This document shows positions 54,428 through 63,774 of a stretch of DNA of 64,000 nucleotides, piece after piece (positions within the stretch are counted from its first letter, which is position 1; each line of letters starts with the position of its first letter). The stretch is from Solirubrobacter pauli (lineage in GTDB: Bacteria; Actinomycetota; Thermoleophilia; Solirubrobacterales; Solirubrobacteraceae): NCBI RefSeq assembly GCF_003633755.1, contig NZ_RBIL01000001.1, positions 1,907,426 to 1,971,425 of the forward strand, read 5' to 3'. The translations under genes and the position numbers were made by a program. The notes beneath the pieces are model-generated. The model worked only from the letters and a program-made list of their open reading frames with translations. It ran no database searches and had not been told where the DNA came from.

Positions 54428-55332
54428 GCGCTGACGGCCTTCCGCCACGGCGCCAGGCAGCGCAGGGCGGAGAGGATCGCGCGCGTCGAGGGCGAGCGGT
54501 TGAGCGTGTAGAAGTGGATGCCGGGCGCGCCGTTGGCCAGCAGGTCGGCGCACTGCATCGTCGCGTAGGCGACGCCGAAGTCGGCGACCGCGTCGGGCTG
54601 GTCCGAGCGCAGCTCGAGCTCGCGCAGCAGGCCGGGCGGGATCGTGGCGCCGCACATCTCCGTGAAGCGCTTGACCTGCTTGACGTTGGTGATCGGCATG
54701 ATGCCCGGGATGATCGGGACGTCGATGCCGGCGTCGCGCGCGCGGGCGACGAAGTCGTAGTAGAGGTCGTTGTCGAAGAACAGCTGCGTGACGAGGAAGC
54801 GCGCGCCGGCGTCGACCTTCTCCCGCGTGTAGCGCAGGTCCGACTCGGCCGACTCGGCGGCCAGGTGCACCTCGGGGAAGCACGCCGCTCCGATCGCGAA
54901 GTCGTAGTCCGCGCGGATCAGCTCGATCAGCTCGCGGGAGTAGCGCAGGCCGCCGTCGGCCGCGACCCAGTTCTTGGCGTCCACGCCCGCCGGCGGGTCG
55001 CCGCGCAGGGCCAGGACGTTCTCGATGCCGGCGTCGCGCATCCGGTCCAGCACGGCGCGCAGCTCGTCGACCGACGCGCCGACGCAGGTGAAGTGCGCCA
55101 TCGCTTCCAGGCCGTGGGTGGCCTTGATCGAGCTGACGATGTCGATCGTCTTGCCGCGCTCGGCGGGCGTGCCGCCGGCGCCGTAGGTCACCGACACGAA
55201 CGTCGGCTCGAGACGCGCGAGCTCGTGCAGCGCCGTCTCGAGGTTCGCCTCGCCCTCATCGGTCTTGGGCGGGAAGAACTCGAACGAGAAGGCCGGCTCG
55301 GTCCCGCTCGCGATCCGTTCGTCGATGCGCAT
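54424..55332 (-). CDS. metF: 5,10-methylenetetrahydrofolate reductase
   Basis: 302 residues, FAD-dependent (beta/alpha)8 enzyme giving 5-methyl-THF for methionine synthesis. Catalytic Glu in FSFEFFPPKTDEG; FVSVTYGAGGTPAERG, LALRGDPPAGV, ITQLFFDN-like LVTQLFFDNDLYYDF and IIPGIMPITNVKQV are hallmarks. ATG 55332 (MRIDERIASG) is used; ATG 55341 is 3 residues earlier. Confidence 0.95.
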   Translation of the reverse strand: MRIDERIASGTEPAFSFEFFPPKTDEGEANLETALHELARLEPTFVSVTYGAGGTPAERGKTIDIVSSIKATHGLEAMAHFTCVGASVDELRAVLDRMRDAGIENVLALRGDPPAGVDAKNWVAADGGLRYSRELIELIRADYDFAIGAACFPEVHLAAESAESDLRYTREKVDAGARFLVTQLFFDNDLYYDFVARARDAGIDVPIIPGIMPITNVKQVKRFTEMCGATIPPGLLRELELRSDQPDAVADFGVAYATMQCADLLANGAPGIHFYTLNRSPSTRAILSALRCLAPWRKAVSA

Positions 55333-55342
55333 CGCGCCCATG

Positions 55343-56326
55343 CTACGAGGCGAGGCGCCAGTGCTCCACGGGATCTCCACCATCATTGAGGATCTCGCCC
55401 AACCGTGCCAGGTGCACGAGCCAGGCGCGCGTCAACGTGATCAGCCAGCTCGCCATGTCGGCGTTGAACGTCTCCCCGTAGACGACGCGGGCGACCTCGT
55501 AGGCCGACCGCGGACCGTCCGCCAACGCGGCGCGCGTGGCCTGCAATTTGCTCTCGACCTCGACGCGGTTGGCGTCGATGTGGGCCTGGATGTCCGTGAA
55601 CGGGCGGGCGTGACCGGCGAGCGCGAGGCGGGCGTCGAGGCCCTCCACGACCGTGAGGGACTCGAGGAACTCGCCGACGGGGTCGGGCGTGTAGCCGACG
55701 TCGAAGTACTGCGAGACGCGCCCGAGCAGATGATCCCCGGTGAGCAGGACGCGCTGCTCGGGCTGGTGCAGGCACACGTGCGAGGGCGCGTGGCCGGGTG
55801 TCTCGACCACCTGCCAGACGCCCGCGTCGGTCTCGAACGTCACCCCGGGGACGAGGTCCTTGTCGCTGTAGAGCTCGCCCGCCTGGCCGGTGCCCATCCC
55901 GCGCCGGGCGTCCGCCCACTGGCGCAGCGGCCCCTCCGGCACGCCGCTGAGCAGCGCGATGTCGATCGACTCGTCCAGGTCCTCGTGCGCGTGCAGCGCC
56001 CACCTGGGGTGCATCCACACCTCGCAGCCGGCGCGCTTGGCCAGCGGCGGCGCCTGGCCGCAGTGGTCGATGTGGGCGTGGGTGACGACGATCAGCTGGA
56101 TGTCCGACACGCGGTGGCCCGTCCGGTCGAGCGCCTGCTCGAGATGGGCCATCGTCCCGCGGTCGTGCATGCCGGTGTCGACCAGCACGATGCCGCTGCC
56201 GGCCTTCAGGGCCCAGGCGTTCACATGGGGGACGCCAGGGAGGTCGAGGGGGAGCCGCAGCCGCCACACGCCGGGCAGCACGCGCTCGCCCCGGCCCACC
56301 TCGCGTGGTCGGGTCGGCTTGCGCAC
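55343..56326 (-). CDS. MBL-fold metallohydrolase (LACTB2/glyoxalase II-like)
   Basis: 327 residues. Metal motif IVVTHAHIDHCGQAPPLAKR, further ligands in ETPGHAPSHVCLH and LLTGDHLLGR, and a winged C-terminal helix region as in LACTB2-like proteins. Hydrolyses an unknown ester, thioester or nucleic acid. GTG 56326 is preferred over GTG 56335 because TAGCGT (56339-56334) then lies 7 bases upstream, mirrored by the divergent gene. Confidence 0.88.
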   Translation of the reverse strand: MRKPTRPREVGRGERVLPGVWRLRLPLDLPGVPHVNAWALKAGSGIVLVDTGMHDRGTMAHLEQALDRTGHRVSDIQLIVVTHAHIDHCGQAPPLAKRAGCEVWMHPRWALHAHEDLDESIDIALLSGVPEGPLRQWADARRGMGTGQAGELYSDKDLVPGVTFETDAGVWQVVETPGHAPSHVCLHQPEQRVLLTGDHLLGRVSQYFDVGYTPDPVGEFLESLTVVEGLDARLALAGHARPFTDIQAHIDANRVEVESKLQATRAALADGPRSAYEVARVVYGETFNADMASWLITLTRAWLVHLARLGEILNDGGDPVEHWRLAS

Positions 56327-56333
56327 GCCCAGC

Positions 56334-56343
56334 ACGCTACCGT
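56334..56343. promoter_or_regulatory. Bidirectional -10 core (shared TA)
   Basis: Plus-strand TACCGT (56338-56343) and minus-strand TAGCGT (56339-56334) share the TA at 56338-56339. Both start codons (ATG 56351, GTG 56326) are 7 bases away and the intergenic gap is 24 bases, the same geometry as at 36482-36491. Confidence 0.6.
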
Positions 56344-56350
56344 CGTCGCG

Positions 56351-56692
56351 ATGGCGAAGAAGGAACGCCTGAAGGCGCCCGAGTTCGAGTACCGCTCCGA
56401 CGACGGCACGACGCTCGTCCTGCGGGGCTCGATGACGCCCGCCACGCGGCTCCAGTACGCCGAGGTCGCCGGCGGGAACATCCTCTCGCGCGAGGACGCC
56501 TGGCAGCGCTCGGTGGAGTTCCTGTTCGAGCGGCTCGCCGTGCGCTGGGAGGTGGCGGACACGCCGCCGATCCGCAAGCAGAAGGAGCTGCTCGCGCGCT
56601 ACCGCTTCGCCTCCCAGGCGGAGCGCGTCTGGATCCGCGGCGTGCTGCGCGAGCACCTGGCCGAGCACTTCCCGGAGATGACCGCACCGTGA
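56351..56692 (+). CDS. Small soluble protein, unknown (113 aa)
   Basis: Charged, mostly helical with a beta lead: KAPEFEYRSDDGTTLVLRGS, EDAWQRSVEFLFERLAVRWE, RYRFASQAERVWIRGVLREH. No family is recognised. The TGA overlaps the GTG of the M29 aminopeptidase (GTGA), so they are coupled; a role alongside it is possible but unproven. Confidence 0.7.
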   Translation: MAKKERLKAPEFEYRSDDGTTLVLRGSMTPATRLQYAEVAGGNILSREDAWQRSVEFLFERLAVRWEVADTPPIRKQKELLARYRFASQAERVWIRGVLREHLAEHFPEMTAP

Positions 56693-57771
56693 TCGACGAC
56701 GTCCGCTTCGCGCGGCTGCTGACCGACTACTGCCTCGACGTGCAGCCCGGCCAGCAGGTGCTGGTCGAGTCCTCGACCTTGGCCGCGCCGCTGCTGCTCG
56801 AGCTCCAGCGCGAGATCCTCGAGCGTGACGCGTGGCCGCTCATCCGCGCGTCCCTGCCCGGGCAGGCCGAGGGCTTCTGGCGCGCCGCGGGCGACCGGCA
56901 CCTGGACGGCTTCCCGTCCTCCGAGCTCGCGGAGGCGGAAGCGATCGACGCCTCGCTGCGCATCCAGGCCACCGAGAACGCGAACGCGCTCGCGGGCGTC
57001 GACCCGACGCGGCTGTCCCGCGCGCAGCGTGCCCGGTCGCCGCTGCGCGAGGTCGTCCTGGCCCGCCGCTGGGCGATCACGCTCTACCCGACCGCCGCCG
57101 CCGCGCAGCAGGCCGGCATGGGCACGCGCGAGTTCGCGGACTTCGTCACCCGCGCCCTGTTCCTGGACCGCGAGGACCCCGCCGCCGCGTGGGGCGAGCT
57201 GCGCACGTTCCAGGCGGGGTTGATCGAGCGGCTCGCGCCCAAGCGCGAGATCCACATCCAGGCCGAGGGCACGAACCTGCGGCTCACCGTCGACGGACGC
57301 ACGTGGATCAACTCCGACGGCAAGCGCAACATGCCGTCGGGCGAGGTCTTCACCGGCCCGCACGAGACCTCCGCCGAGGGCGTCATCCGCTTCACGATCC
57401 CGACCTCGCCGCGCGGCGTGGTCGTCGAGGACGTGACGCTGGAGTTCCGGCAGGGCCGCGTGGTCAGCGCCAAGGCCGAGCGCGGCGACGCGTACCTGCA
57501 GGCCACGCTCGACACCGACGAGGGCGCCCGCTATCTGGGCGAGCTCGGCATCGGCACCAACTTCGGCATCGACCGCCCGATCGGCGCGATCCTCTTCGAC
57601 GAGAAGATCGGCGGCACCGTGCACCTCGCGGTCGGCCGCTCCTATCCCGAGACCGGTGGCACCAACGAGTCGGTCGTGCATTGGGACATGATTTGCGACC
57701 TGCGCCAGGGCGGCACGCTCAGCGCCGACGGCGAGGTCATCCTGCGCGACGGCCGCTTCACGTCGTCGTGA
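56689..57771 (+). CDS. M29-family aminopeptidase (AmpS-like)
   Basis: 360 residues, slightly short for M29 (about 400). Metal-binding segments of the family are visible: MPSGEVFTGPHETSAEGVI, EGARYLGELGIGTNFGID and GGTNESVVHWDMICDLR. Cleaves N-terminal residues from peptides in the cytoplasm. The 3' end meets the HEAT-like gene, overlapping by 14 bases if that gene's frameshift is real. Confidence 0.92.
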   Translation: MIDDVRFARLLTDYCLDVQPGQQVLVESSTLAAPLLLELQREILERDAWPLIRASLPGQAEGFWRAAGDRHLDGFPSSELAEAEAIDASLRIQATENANALAGVDPTRLSRAQRARSPLREVVLARRWAITLYPTAAAAQQAGMGTREFADFVTRALFLDREDPAAAWGELRTFQAGLIERLAPKREIHIQAEGTNLRLTVDGRTWINSDGKRNMPSGEVFTGPHETSAEGVIRFTIPTSPRGVVVEDVTLEFRQGRVVSAKAERGDAYLQATLDTDEGARYLGELGIGTNFGIDRPIGAILFDEKIGGTVHLAVGRSYPETGGTNESVVHWDMICDLRQGGTLSADGEVILRDGRFTSS

Positions 57772-58821
57772 GCACGAACGCGAGCGCGTCACCCCGCGGG
57801 TAGCCGAGGCGCGGTTCGCGGGCCCGAACCGCAACGCGGCCAGCGCGTAGCCGCGCGCGGCCTCTCGGTCGTGCCGCGCGAGGGCGCGGAGGCCCGCAGA
57901 CCGCACTCGGCGCGAGCCGCTCTGGGCCATGGCGCGAAAGCGGTCGACGTCGCGAGCGTCGCCGACCTCCGCCAGCCCGAGGAGCTTGAGGTCATCGGCC
58001 GGGACGCGCGTCAGGTACACGTCGCGCGCGTCGACGGCACGTACGCGGGCCCAGTCGCGCGCGGCCCGTCGCAGGGTGGCGCTGCGCGCCGTGAGCGCGG
58101 GCACGATCGCGGTCGCCCCGTCGAGGGCGACCAGCACGGCGAGGGCGCGCGCGGCGATCCAGCCGACGCGGTCCTCAAGCAGTATCTCGGCGAGGGCGCG
58201 GCGCTCGTCCTCCGGGCGGAGCTCCAGCGCGCGCGCCGCGATCGCACGGACCAGCACGTCATCGTCCTCGGCCGCTCGCCTCAGGTCCGCCGGAGTGCGG
58301 CCGTCGCGGGCGAGGAGGCGGCGCCAGGCCGAGCGGCGCAGGTCGGCGCGCGTGGTCGTCAGCGTGCGCAGGTCGTCGTCGGTCAGGCGCTCGTCGAGCA
58401 GCGCCCGCAGCCGGTCACCGCGCGTCCACTCGTCCGCGATCCACTCGACGAGCGGAAGGGCCGCCAGGAGCAGGTCGCGGTCGCACGTGCGCAGGCGCGG
58501 GAACGCCGCCGAGCGGATCTCCGCCACCCAGTCGGCGCAGCGCAGCACGAGCGCCCGCGTCGTGAACGGCGTCAGCCGCACCGCCCGCATCGCCGCCTCG
58601 CGGACGTGGCCGCTCGGCGAGAAGAGCTGCAGCGTGTCCCGGAGCGCGCCGGGAGGCATCCGCGCGACGCCGCCCCACGGCAGGCCGGAGCGGGCCCGCT
58701 GGTCGAAGCGCACGAGCTCGCCGGCCGGCAGGGCGTCCAGCTCGGCCAGCAGAAGCGCTTCATCGCGGGCATCGCCGGTCAGGTGGGAGGAGACGCGATC
58801 GATCAGCTCGTCGGCGGGCAT
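57758..58821 (-). CDS. HEAT-like repeat protein, probable frameshift near its end
   Basis: From ATG 58821 the frame encodes about 330 residues of Arg/Ala/Leu-rich helical repeats (AAEDDDVLVRAIAARALELR, LEDRVGWIAARALAVLVAL, FRAMAQSGSRRVRSAGLRAL), as in HEAT/PBS-lyase-type scaffolds. After about 57825 the frame loses character and stays open as antisense of the M29 gene to 56599. At GGGCCC (57820-57825) one extra base would shift into a frame ending RLGYPRGDALAFVLTTT at the stop 57758, a natural end just overlapping the M29 stop. This is either a sequence error or a real lesion. Function unknown. Confidence 0.6.
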
Positions 58822-58933
58822 GCGCCTCCATCATCGCGTCGGCCCCGCCCGTCCCCCACCTCCGCGAACGGTTCGAGTCCTCGACATCCATTCGACGGAC
58901 GCACCGGTCCACTCTCAGTAGGCTGGCCGCTCA

Positions 58934-60769
58934 GTGCTCGCTCATCGGCTCGTCTTCAGCCTTGTCGTCCTGACCGCCCTTGCCGCGTCGCCCACGGTCG
59001 CGAACGCCGCGGTGCAGGTCTTCACGCCCCGGACCGTCCCTGCGGGCAAGGTCGCCGTCGCGCGTGTCGAAGCCGGCCCCGGCCAGAAGGTCTGCAGCCT
59101 GACCGCGCGCAGTGGCAAGACCGTCCAAGGACCGTTCCGCGCTGCGGCCAAGCCCGTGGCGACGTTCACCTGGCAGGTCCCGAGCCTCGCCCGCAACGCC
59201 TCCTGGACGCTGTCAGCCCGTTGCGCGAAGCGCGCGAACGGGCTGGCGAGGGCCAAGGCCGGGCAGGCCAAGGTGTCCGTCGCGGCGACCAGGTCCGGCG
59301 GTGTGCTCCGGCTGCTCGTGCCCGGCTCCGTGCGCACCGTCAGCTCGCGCATGGCCGACTTCGAGCCGTCCCCGGGCGGCCTCGACTGCGCCGCGCCGTG
59401 GAACGGCTACCGCAGCGGGATCGACCAGACGGGCTACTGCACGGGCTACGACGTCTGGTACGCGTCCAAGCGGCTCGGCCACCCGGCGACGTTCGGCCTC
59501 GGCGCCAACGCGGCGAGCTGGATGAAGCTCGCGCCGAGCCGCGGCCTCACCGTCCGCACGACGCCCGGGCCGGGGACGATCGCCTGGTGGCGGGGTACCT
59601 CCAGCGAGGCGTCGCACGTGGCGGTCGTCGAGAGCGTCGGCGCGGGGTCGATCACGGTCGCGGAGATGAACCGCAAGCGCTGGAACGTCGCCTCCACCCG
59701 GACCATCCGGCTCGGGACGAAGGCCGCCCCGGACCGGTATCTGGCGCTGCCCACGGGCGTGAACATCGACAACGGCGGCGTCTCGTTCCCGGTGACGCCC
59801 GGCCCGCTGCCGGTGATCCAGCCCGTTCCGCCCCGCGGCGGCTCCCGCACGGTCGAGATCATCAGCACGACGCAGTCGCCGATCAGCCGGCTCACGACGC
59901 TGTTCACGCTGGGTTACGGGGCGGACAACGTGTTCCGAGCGACGCCGCTCGCCACTGCGGACAACGTGCTCGGGATCGCCGGCGACGTGGACGGCGACGG
60001 TCGCGCGGAGCTGGTGTCGCTCAAGCCGTGGCCGCCGTCCAGCGGGACGTTCCAGTACGTCGTCGCGCGCCCGGGCGCCGACGGCCGGGTCACGGTCACG
60101 ACCGCTCCCGCGCCCGAGCGCCCGAGCGCCACCGCCGTGCTCGACGTCAACGGCGACGGCCGGGCCGACATCGTCAGCTTCGAGAGCCAGGGCTACGTGG
60201 TGGCGCTGGCCAACGGCGATGGGACGTTCACGCGCGGACCGGCCACCGCGATCCCGGCCCCGGGGTACTTCGGGACGCCGGTCGTGGGCGACTTCACCGG
60301 CGACGGTCGCGCCGACCTGCTGCTGAGCATCGACCTGCTGGTCAGCAACGGGGACGGCACGTTCACGCCCCGGCCGGCGTTCGACGGGAACGCGCCGTGG
60401 CCCGGGCCGATCGCAGCGGGCGACTTCGACGAGGACGGCAAGGCCGACGCCGTGACGCTCGTCCCGCCCGGCTCGGACAGCACGCCGTCGGGTTACTACC
60501 TGAGCCGCTCGAACGGCGACGGCACCTTCGCTCCCGTCGAGCGTTTCGCGGACACGGTGCCGCAGACCCACCAGGTCTGGCCCGGGGATGTCGACGGCGA
60601 CGGCCACGTGGACCTCGTCGCGGTCGAGCACGTCGCCGAGGCGCGCGAGGTCATCACCCGTTACGTCGCCTACCTCGGCCGCGGCGACGCCACCTTCACC
60701 AAGGTCGTGCTGGCCACGGGCCAGCACGTCGGCGCCGCGACCGCGGTCGGGGACTTCGACGGCCGCTAG
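58934..60769 (+). CDS. Secreted CHAP amidase with FG-GAP/VCBS repeats
   Basis: 611 residues. Signal peptide ending TVANA; Cys-rich beta region to ~130; CHAP (NlpC/P60-like) domain at about 140-275 with nucleophile Cys in QTGYCTGYDVWYASK, His in SSEASHVAVVESVG and Asn/Glu in VAEMNRKRW; then five FG-GAP-type calcium-binding repeats (DVDGDGRAELVSL, DVNGDGRADIVSF, DFTGDGRADLLLS, DFDEDGKADAVTL, DVDGDGHVDLVAV). It may cut peptidoglycan or protein crosslinks and bind a partner through the propeller. GTG 58934 follows TAGGCT by 9 bases. Confidence 0.85.
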   Translation: MLAHRLVFSLVVLTALAASPTVANAAVQVFTPRTVPAGKVAVARVEAGPGQKVCSLTARSGKTVQGPFRAAAKPVATFTWQVPSLARNASWTLSARCAKRANGLARAKAGQAKVSVAATRSGGVLRLLVPGSVRTVSSRMADFEPSPGGLDCAAPWNGYRSGIDQTGYCTGYDVWYASKRLGHPATFGLGANAASWMKLAPSRGLTVRTTPGPGTIAWWRGTSSEASHVAVVESVGAGSITVAEMNRKRWNVASTRTIRLGTKAAPDRYLALPTGVNIDNGGVSFPVTPGPLPVIQPVPPRGGSRTVEIISTTQSPISRLTTLFTLGYGADNVFRATPLATADNVLGIAGDVDGDGRAELVSLKPWPPSSGTFQYVVARPGADGRVTVTTAPAPERPSATAVLDVNGDGRADIVSFESQGYVVALANGDGTFTRGPATAIPAPGYFGTPVVGDFTGDGRADLLLSIDLLVSNGDGTFTPRPAFDGNAPWPGPIAAGDFDEDGKADAVTLVPPGSDSTPSGYYLSRSNGDGTFAPVERFADTVPQTHQVWPGDVDGDGHVDLVAVEHVAEAREVITRYVAYLGRGDATFTKVVLATGQHVGAATAVGDFDGR

Positions 60770-61758
60770 TCCTTGAGCTTGGTGTCGTCGCGCAGCGGCA
60801 GGTAGGGCTCCTTGTCCGGGGGGTGGCCTTCCTGGATGGCCTTGCTGCGCTCCATCTCGGAGTTGAACTCGGCGCCGAGCAGGATGATGATGTTCGAGAT
60901 CCACAGCCAGGTGAGGAACACGATCACGCCGCCGAGCGAGCCGTAGGTCTTGTTGTAGGAGCTGAAGTTCGCGACGTAGAGGGCGAACAGGGCGCTCGCG
61001 GCGATCCACAGGATCACGGCGAGCACGCCACCGGGGGTGATCCACGGGAAGCCGGGCTGCTTGACGTTCGGGCACGCCCAATAGAGCAGCGAGACCATGA
61101 AGCTCACGATCACCAGCAGCACGGGCCACTTGGCGATGTTCCAGACGTCGACGAACGTGCCGCCGAGGCCGATCAGGTCGCCGACCTCCTGCGCGACGGG
61201 ACCGGTGAAGACGATGGCCAGCGAGGTCACGGTCAGCAGGACGAGCATCACGACGGTCACGCCCAGGCGGATCGGGAGCTTCTTCCAGATCGGCCGGCCT
61301 TCCGGCACGTCCCACACGTTGTTGGACGCGTCCATGAAGGCGCTGATGTAGCCGGAAGCGGACCAGATCGCGGCGGCGAGGCCGATGATCAGGGCGACCG
61401 TCGAGCCGCCCTGGTTCTGCTCGAGGCTCGTGAGGACGTTGGTGAGGATGTCCTTGGCCGGGCCGGGGGCGACCGTGCCCAGCTGGTCGAGCAGCGGCTG
61501 CGTGGCGGACGGGCCGATCACGCCCAGCACCGAGACGAGCGCGAGGATCATCGGGAACAGCGACAGCACGCCGAAGTAGGTCAGCGCGGCCGCCCACGTG
61601 GTGAGCTGGTCCTCGCTGAACTGCTTGACGGTGCGCTTGAGGATCGCCGGCCAGGACTCCTTCGGAAGATCGGTCGGCTTGTCGTTGTCGTCGCTGGAGT
61701 CGCGGCCGAACCGGCCCGACGACGACTGGGGCTTGGACTCGCTTGCTGCTCGGGCCAT
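60766..61758 (-). CDS. YihY/BrkB-family membrane protein
   Basis: 330 residues with six membrane helices and charged ends. Family hallmarks TTWAAALTYFGVLSLFPMIL near residue 55 and FLTWLWISNIIILLGAEFNS near residue 280. Once annotated as ribonuclease BN in error; a transport role is more likely. It shares a CTAG stop with the CHAP gene. TAGCCC lies 6 bases before ATG 61758. Confidence 0.92.
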   Translation of the reverse strand: MARAASESKPQSSSGRFGRDSSDDNDKPTDLPKESWPAILKRTVKQFSEDQLTTWAAALTYFGVLSLFPMILALVSVLGVIGPSATQPLLDQLGTVAPGPAKDILTNVLTSLEQNQGGSTVALIIGLAAAIWSASGYISAFMDASNNVWDVPEGRPIWKKLPIRLGVTVVMLVLLTVTSLAIVFTGPVAQEVGDLIGLGGTFVDVWNIAKWPVLLVIVSFMVSLLYWACPNVKQPGFPWITPGGVLAVILWIAASALFALYVANFSSYNKTYGSLGGVIVFLTWLWISNIIILLGAEFNSEMERSKAIQEGHPPDKEPYLPLRDDTKLKD

Positions 61759-61819
61759 GGGAGCGGGCTACCCATCGGACACACCCCCGCATTCGCTGCC
61801 CGCTAAGTTCCGGGCACCC

Positions 61820-63232
61820 ATGGAGCGCCGCACGAAGATCGTCGCCACGATCGGGCCTGCATCCCGCGATCCCGAGGTCCTCGCCAGGATGGTCGAGGCC
61901 GGGATGGATGTGGCCCGCCTGAACTTCTCTCACGGCAGCGCCGACGAGCACGCGGAGACCGCGCGCCTCGTCCGCGAGGCCGCTGGTCGCGCCGGCCGCC
62001 AGGTCGCGATCCTGCAGGACCTACCGGGGCCCAAGCTCCGCATCGGCAAGTTGCGTGACGGCGTCGTCGAGTTCAAGCCGGGTGACAAGACGACCTTCGT
62101 CTGCGGTCCGGACGTCGGCGAGGGCGACGCGTCGAAGCTGTTCATCACCTACGCCGGCCTCGCCTCGACGGTCGACGCGGACGAGATCATGTACCTCGCC
62201 GACGGCTCCGTACGGCTACGGGTGACCGCGGTGCGCGCCGACGCCGGCGAGATCGACGCGACCGTCGAGGTCGGCGGCGCCGTCGCCTCCCGCCAGGGCC
62301 TGAACATCCCGGGCGAGACCGCGGCGCTCCCGTCCGTGCCCGAGGAGGACCTCGAGCACGTGCGCACCGGCGAGCGGATCGGCGTGGACATCGTCGCGCT
62401 GTCCTTCGTGCGCCGCGCCGAGGACGTCACCGAGCTGCGCAAGCACACCCGCCTGCCGCTCGTGGCCAAGATCGAGAAGCCGCAGGCCGTCACCCGGCTG
62501 GAGGAGATCGTCCGCGCCACCGACTGCGTGATGGTCGCCCGCGGCGACCTCGGCATCGAGATGGACATCCAGGACGTCCCGATCGTCCAGAAGCAGATCA
62601 TCGGCCTGTCCGGCGCGCTCGCCCGCCCGGTGATCACGGCGACCCAGATGCTCGACTCGATGGTCGCCTCCTCGCGCCCCACGCGCGCGGAGGTCACCGA
62701 CGTCGCCAACGCCATCCTCGACGGCACCGACGCCGTGATGCTCTCCCAGGAGAGCGCGGTCGGCCAGTTCCCGGTCGAGTCCGTGGCCATGCTCGCCTCG
62801 GTCGCCCGGCGCACGGAGTCGACGGCGCCCTACCGCGAGTGGAACGAGCGCCGCGTCCGCCGTGACCGGCGCGACCCCGCGTACACGCTTGCGTACACCG
62901 CGACCCGCGCCGCGCAGGAGCTGGGCCTGAAGGCGCTGGTGTGCCCGACCCTGTCCGGCCGCAGCGCCCGCTTGATCTCCGCCCACCGGCCGACCGTGCC
63001 GATCTACGCGCTCTCCCCGGGCCGCGAGACCGTCCGCCGCTGCGGGCTCATGTGGGGCGTCCAGGCCGCCTCGATGCGGCGCCTGGAAGTCACCGAGGAG
63101 CTGATCGCCGCCGCCGCGAAGCGCGTCGTCGAGCTCGGCTGGTGCCAGCCGGGCGACCGCGTCGGCATCACCGCCGGCCTGCCCTCCGGCAAGCCGGGCA
63201 CGACCTCGCTCCTGCAGATCCAAGAGGTCTGA
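61820..63232 (+). CDS. pyk: Pyruvate kinase
   Basis: 470 residues, last step of glycolysis (PEP + ADP to pyruvate + ATP). Start RRTKIVATIGPASRDPE; ARLNFSHG; catalytic Lys in VAKIEKPQAV, metal Glu/Asp in VARGDLGIEMD, ITATQMLDSM and DGTDAVMLSQESAVG. The C-terminal allosteric domain is complete. ATG 61820 follows TAAGTT (61804-61809) by 10 bases. Confidence 0.98.
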   Translation: MERRTKIVATIGPASRDPEVLARMVEAGMDVARLNFSHGSADEHAETARLVREAAGRAGRQVAILQDLPGPKLRIGKLRDGVVEFKPGDKTTFVCGPDVGEGDASKLFITYAGLASTVDADEIMYLADGSVRLRVTAVRADAGEIDATVEVGGAVASRQGLNIPGETAALPSVPEEDLEHVRTGERIGVDIVALSFVRRAEDVTELRKHTRLPLVAKIEKPQAVTRLEEIVRATDCVMVARGDLGIEMDIQDVPIVQKQIIGLSGALARPVITATQMLDSMVASSRPTRAEVTDVANAILDGTDAVMLSQESAVGQFPVESVAMLASVARRTESTAPYREWNERRVRRDRRDPAYTLAYTATRAAQELGLKALVCPTLSGRSARLISAHRPTVPIYALSPGRETVRRCGLMWGVQAASMRRLEVTEELIAAAAKRVVELGWCQPGDRVGITAGLPSGKPGTTSLLQIQEV

Positions 63233-63237
63233 GAGAC

Positions 63238-63774
63238 GTGCTGTTCCGGCCGCAGGATCTCGACGGGATCGCGGCCGGAACCATCACCCTCGCCTTCCGC
63301 CGATGGGACAAGCCGCGCGTGAAGGTCGGCTCGACGCAGAAGACCCGCGTCGGCGTAGTCGAGTTCACGTCGTGCGAGCCGGTGGCGTCGATCACGGAGG
63401 ACGACGCCCGCGCGGCGGGGTTCGCGTCGCCCGAGGACGTCGAGGCGCGGATGCGCAAGACGGGCCGCGTCTACCGCGTGGGGGTGCGGCTCGCCGGCCC
63501 CGATCCGCGCGTGGCGCTGCGGGAGACCCCGCCGGACGAGGCGGTGTTCGCGGCGCTCGAGCGCTACCCCTGGGCGCGCGACTACCTCCAGGCCATCGCC
63601 GACCGCCCGGCCGTACGCGCGCCTGACCTGGCCGAGTCGTTCGGGCGCGAGACGGCACCGTTCAAGCGCGACATCCGCAAGCTCAAGGAGCTCGGGCTCA
63701 CGATCTCGTTGGACGTGGGCTATCGGTTGTCGCCGCGGGGCGAGGCGGTCTTACGTGCCCTCACACCACGCTGA
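63238..63774 (+). CDS. ASCH-domain protein with C-terminal winged helix
   Basis: 178 residues. The N-terminal part (RPQDLDGIAAGTITLAFRRW ... GVVEFTSCEPVASITEDDAR) has the ASCH/PUA-like pattern of RNA-binding or tRNA-hypermodification proteins, and the C-terminal ~70 residues (DLAESFGRETAPFKRDIRKL, LSPRGEAVLRAL) look like a winged helix. GTG 63238 is 5 bases after the pyk stop, so they are likely co-transcribed. Confidence 0.75.
   Translation: MLFRPQDLDGIAAGTITLAFRRWDKPRVKVGSTQKTRVGVVEFTSCEPVASITEDDARAAGFASPEDVEARMRKTGRVYRVGVRLAGPDPRVALRETPPDEAVFAALERYPWARDYLQAIADRPAVRAPDLAESFGRETAPFKRDIRKLKELGLTISLDVGYRLSPRGEAVLRALTPR

Noticed and set aside
56599-57800. In-frame continuation of the HEAT-like gene deep into the M29 gene
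   Set aside because: Sequence character changes at 57825 and becomes antisense-like; a frameshift with a natural stop at 57758 explains it better.
57871-61806. Very long plus-strand open frame of about 1,300 codons
   Set aside because: It runs across HEAT-like, CHAP and yihY-like genes in other frames, is dominated by Arg/Ala/Gly and has no domain; a typical GC-rich shadow.
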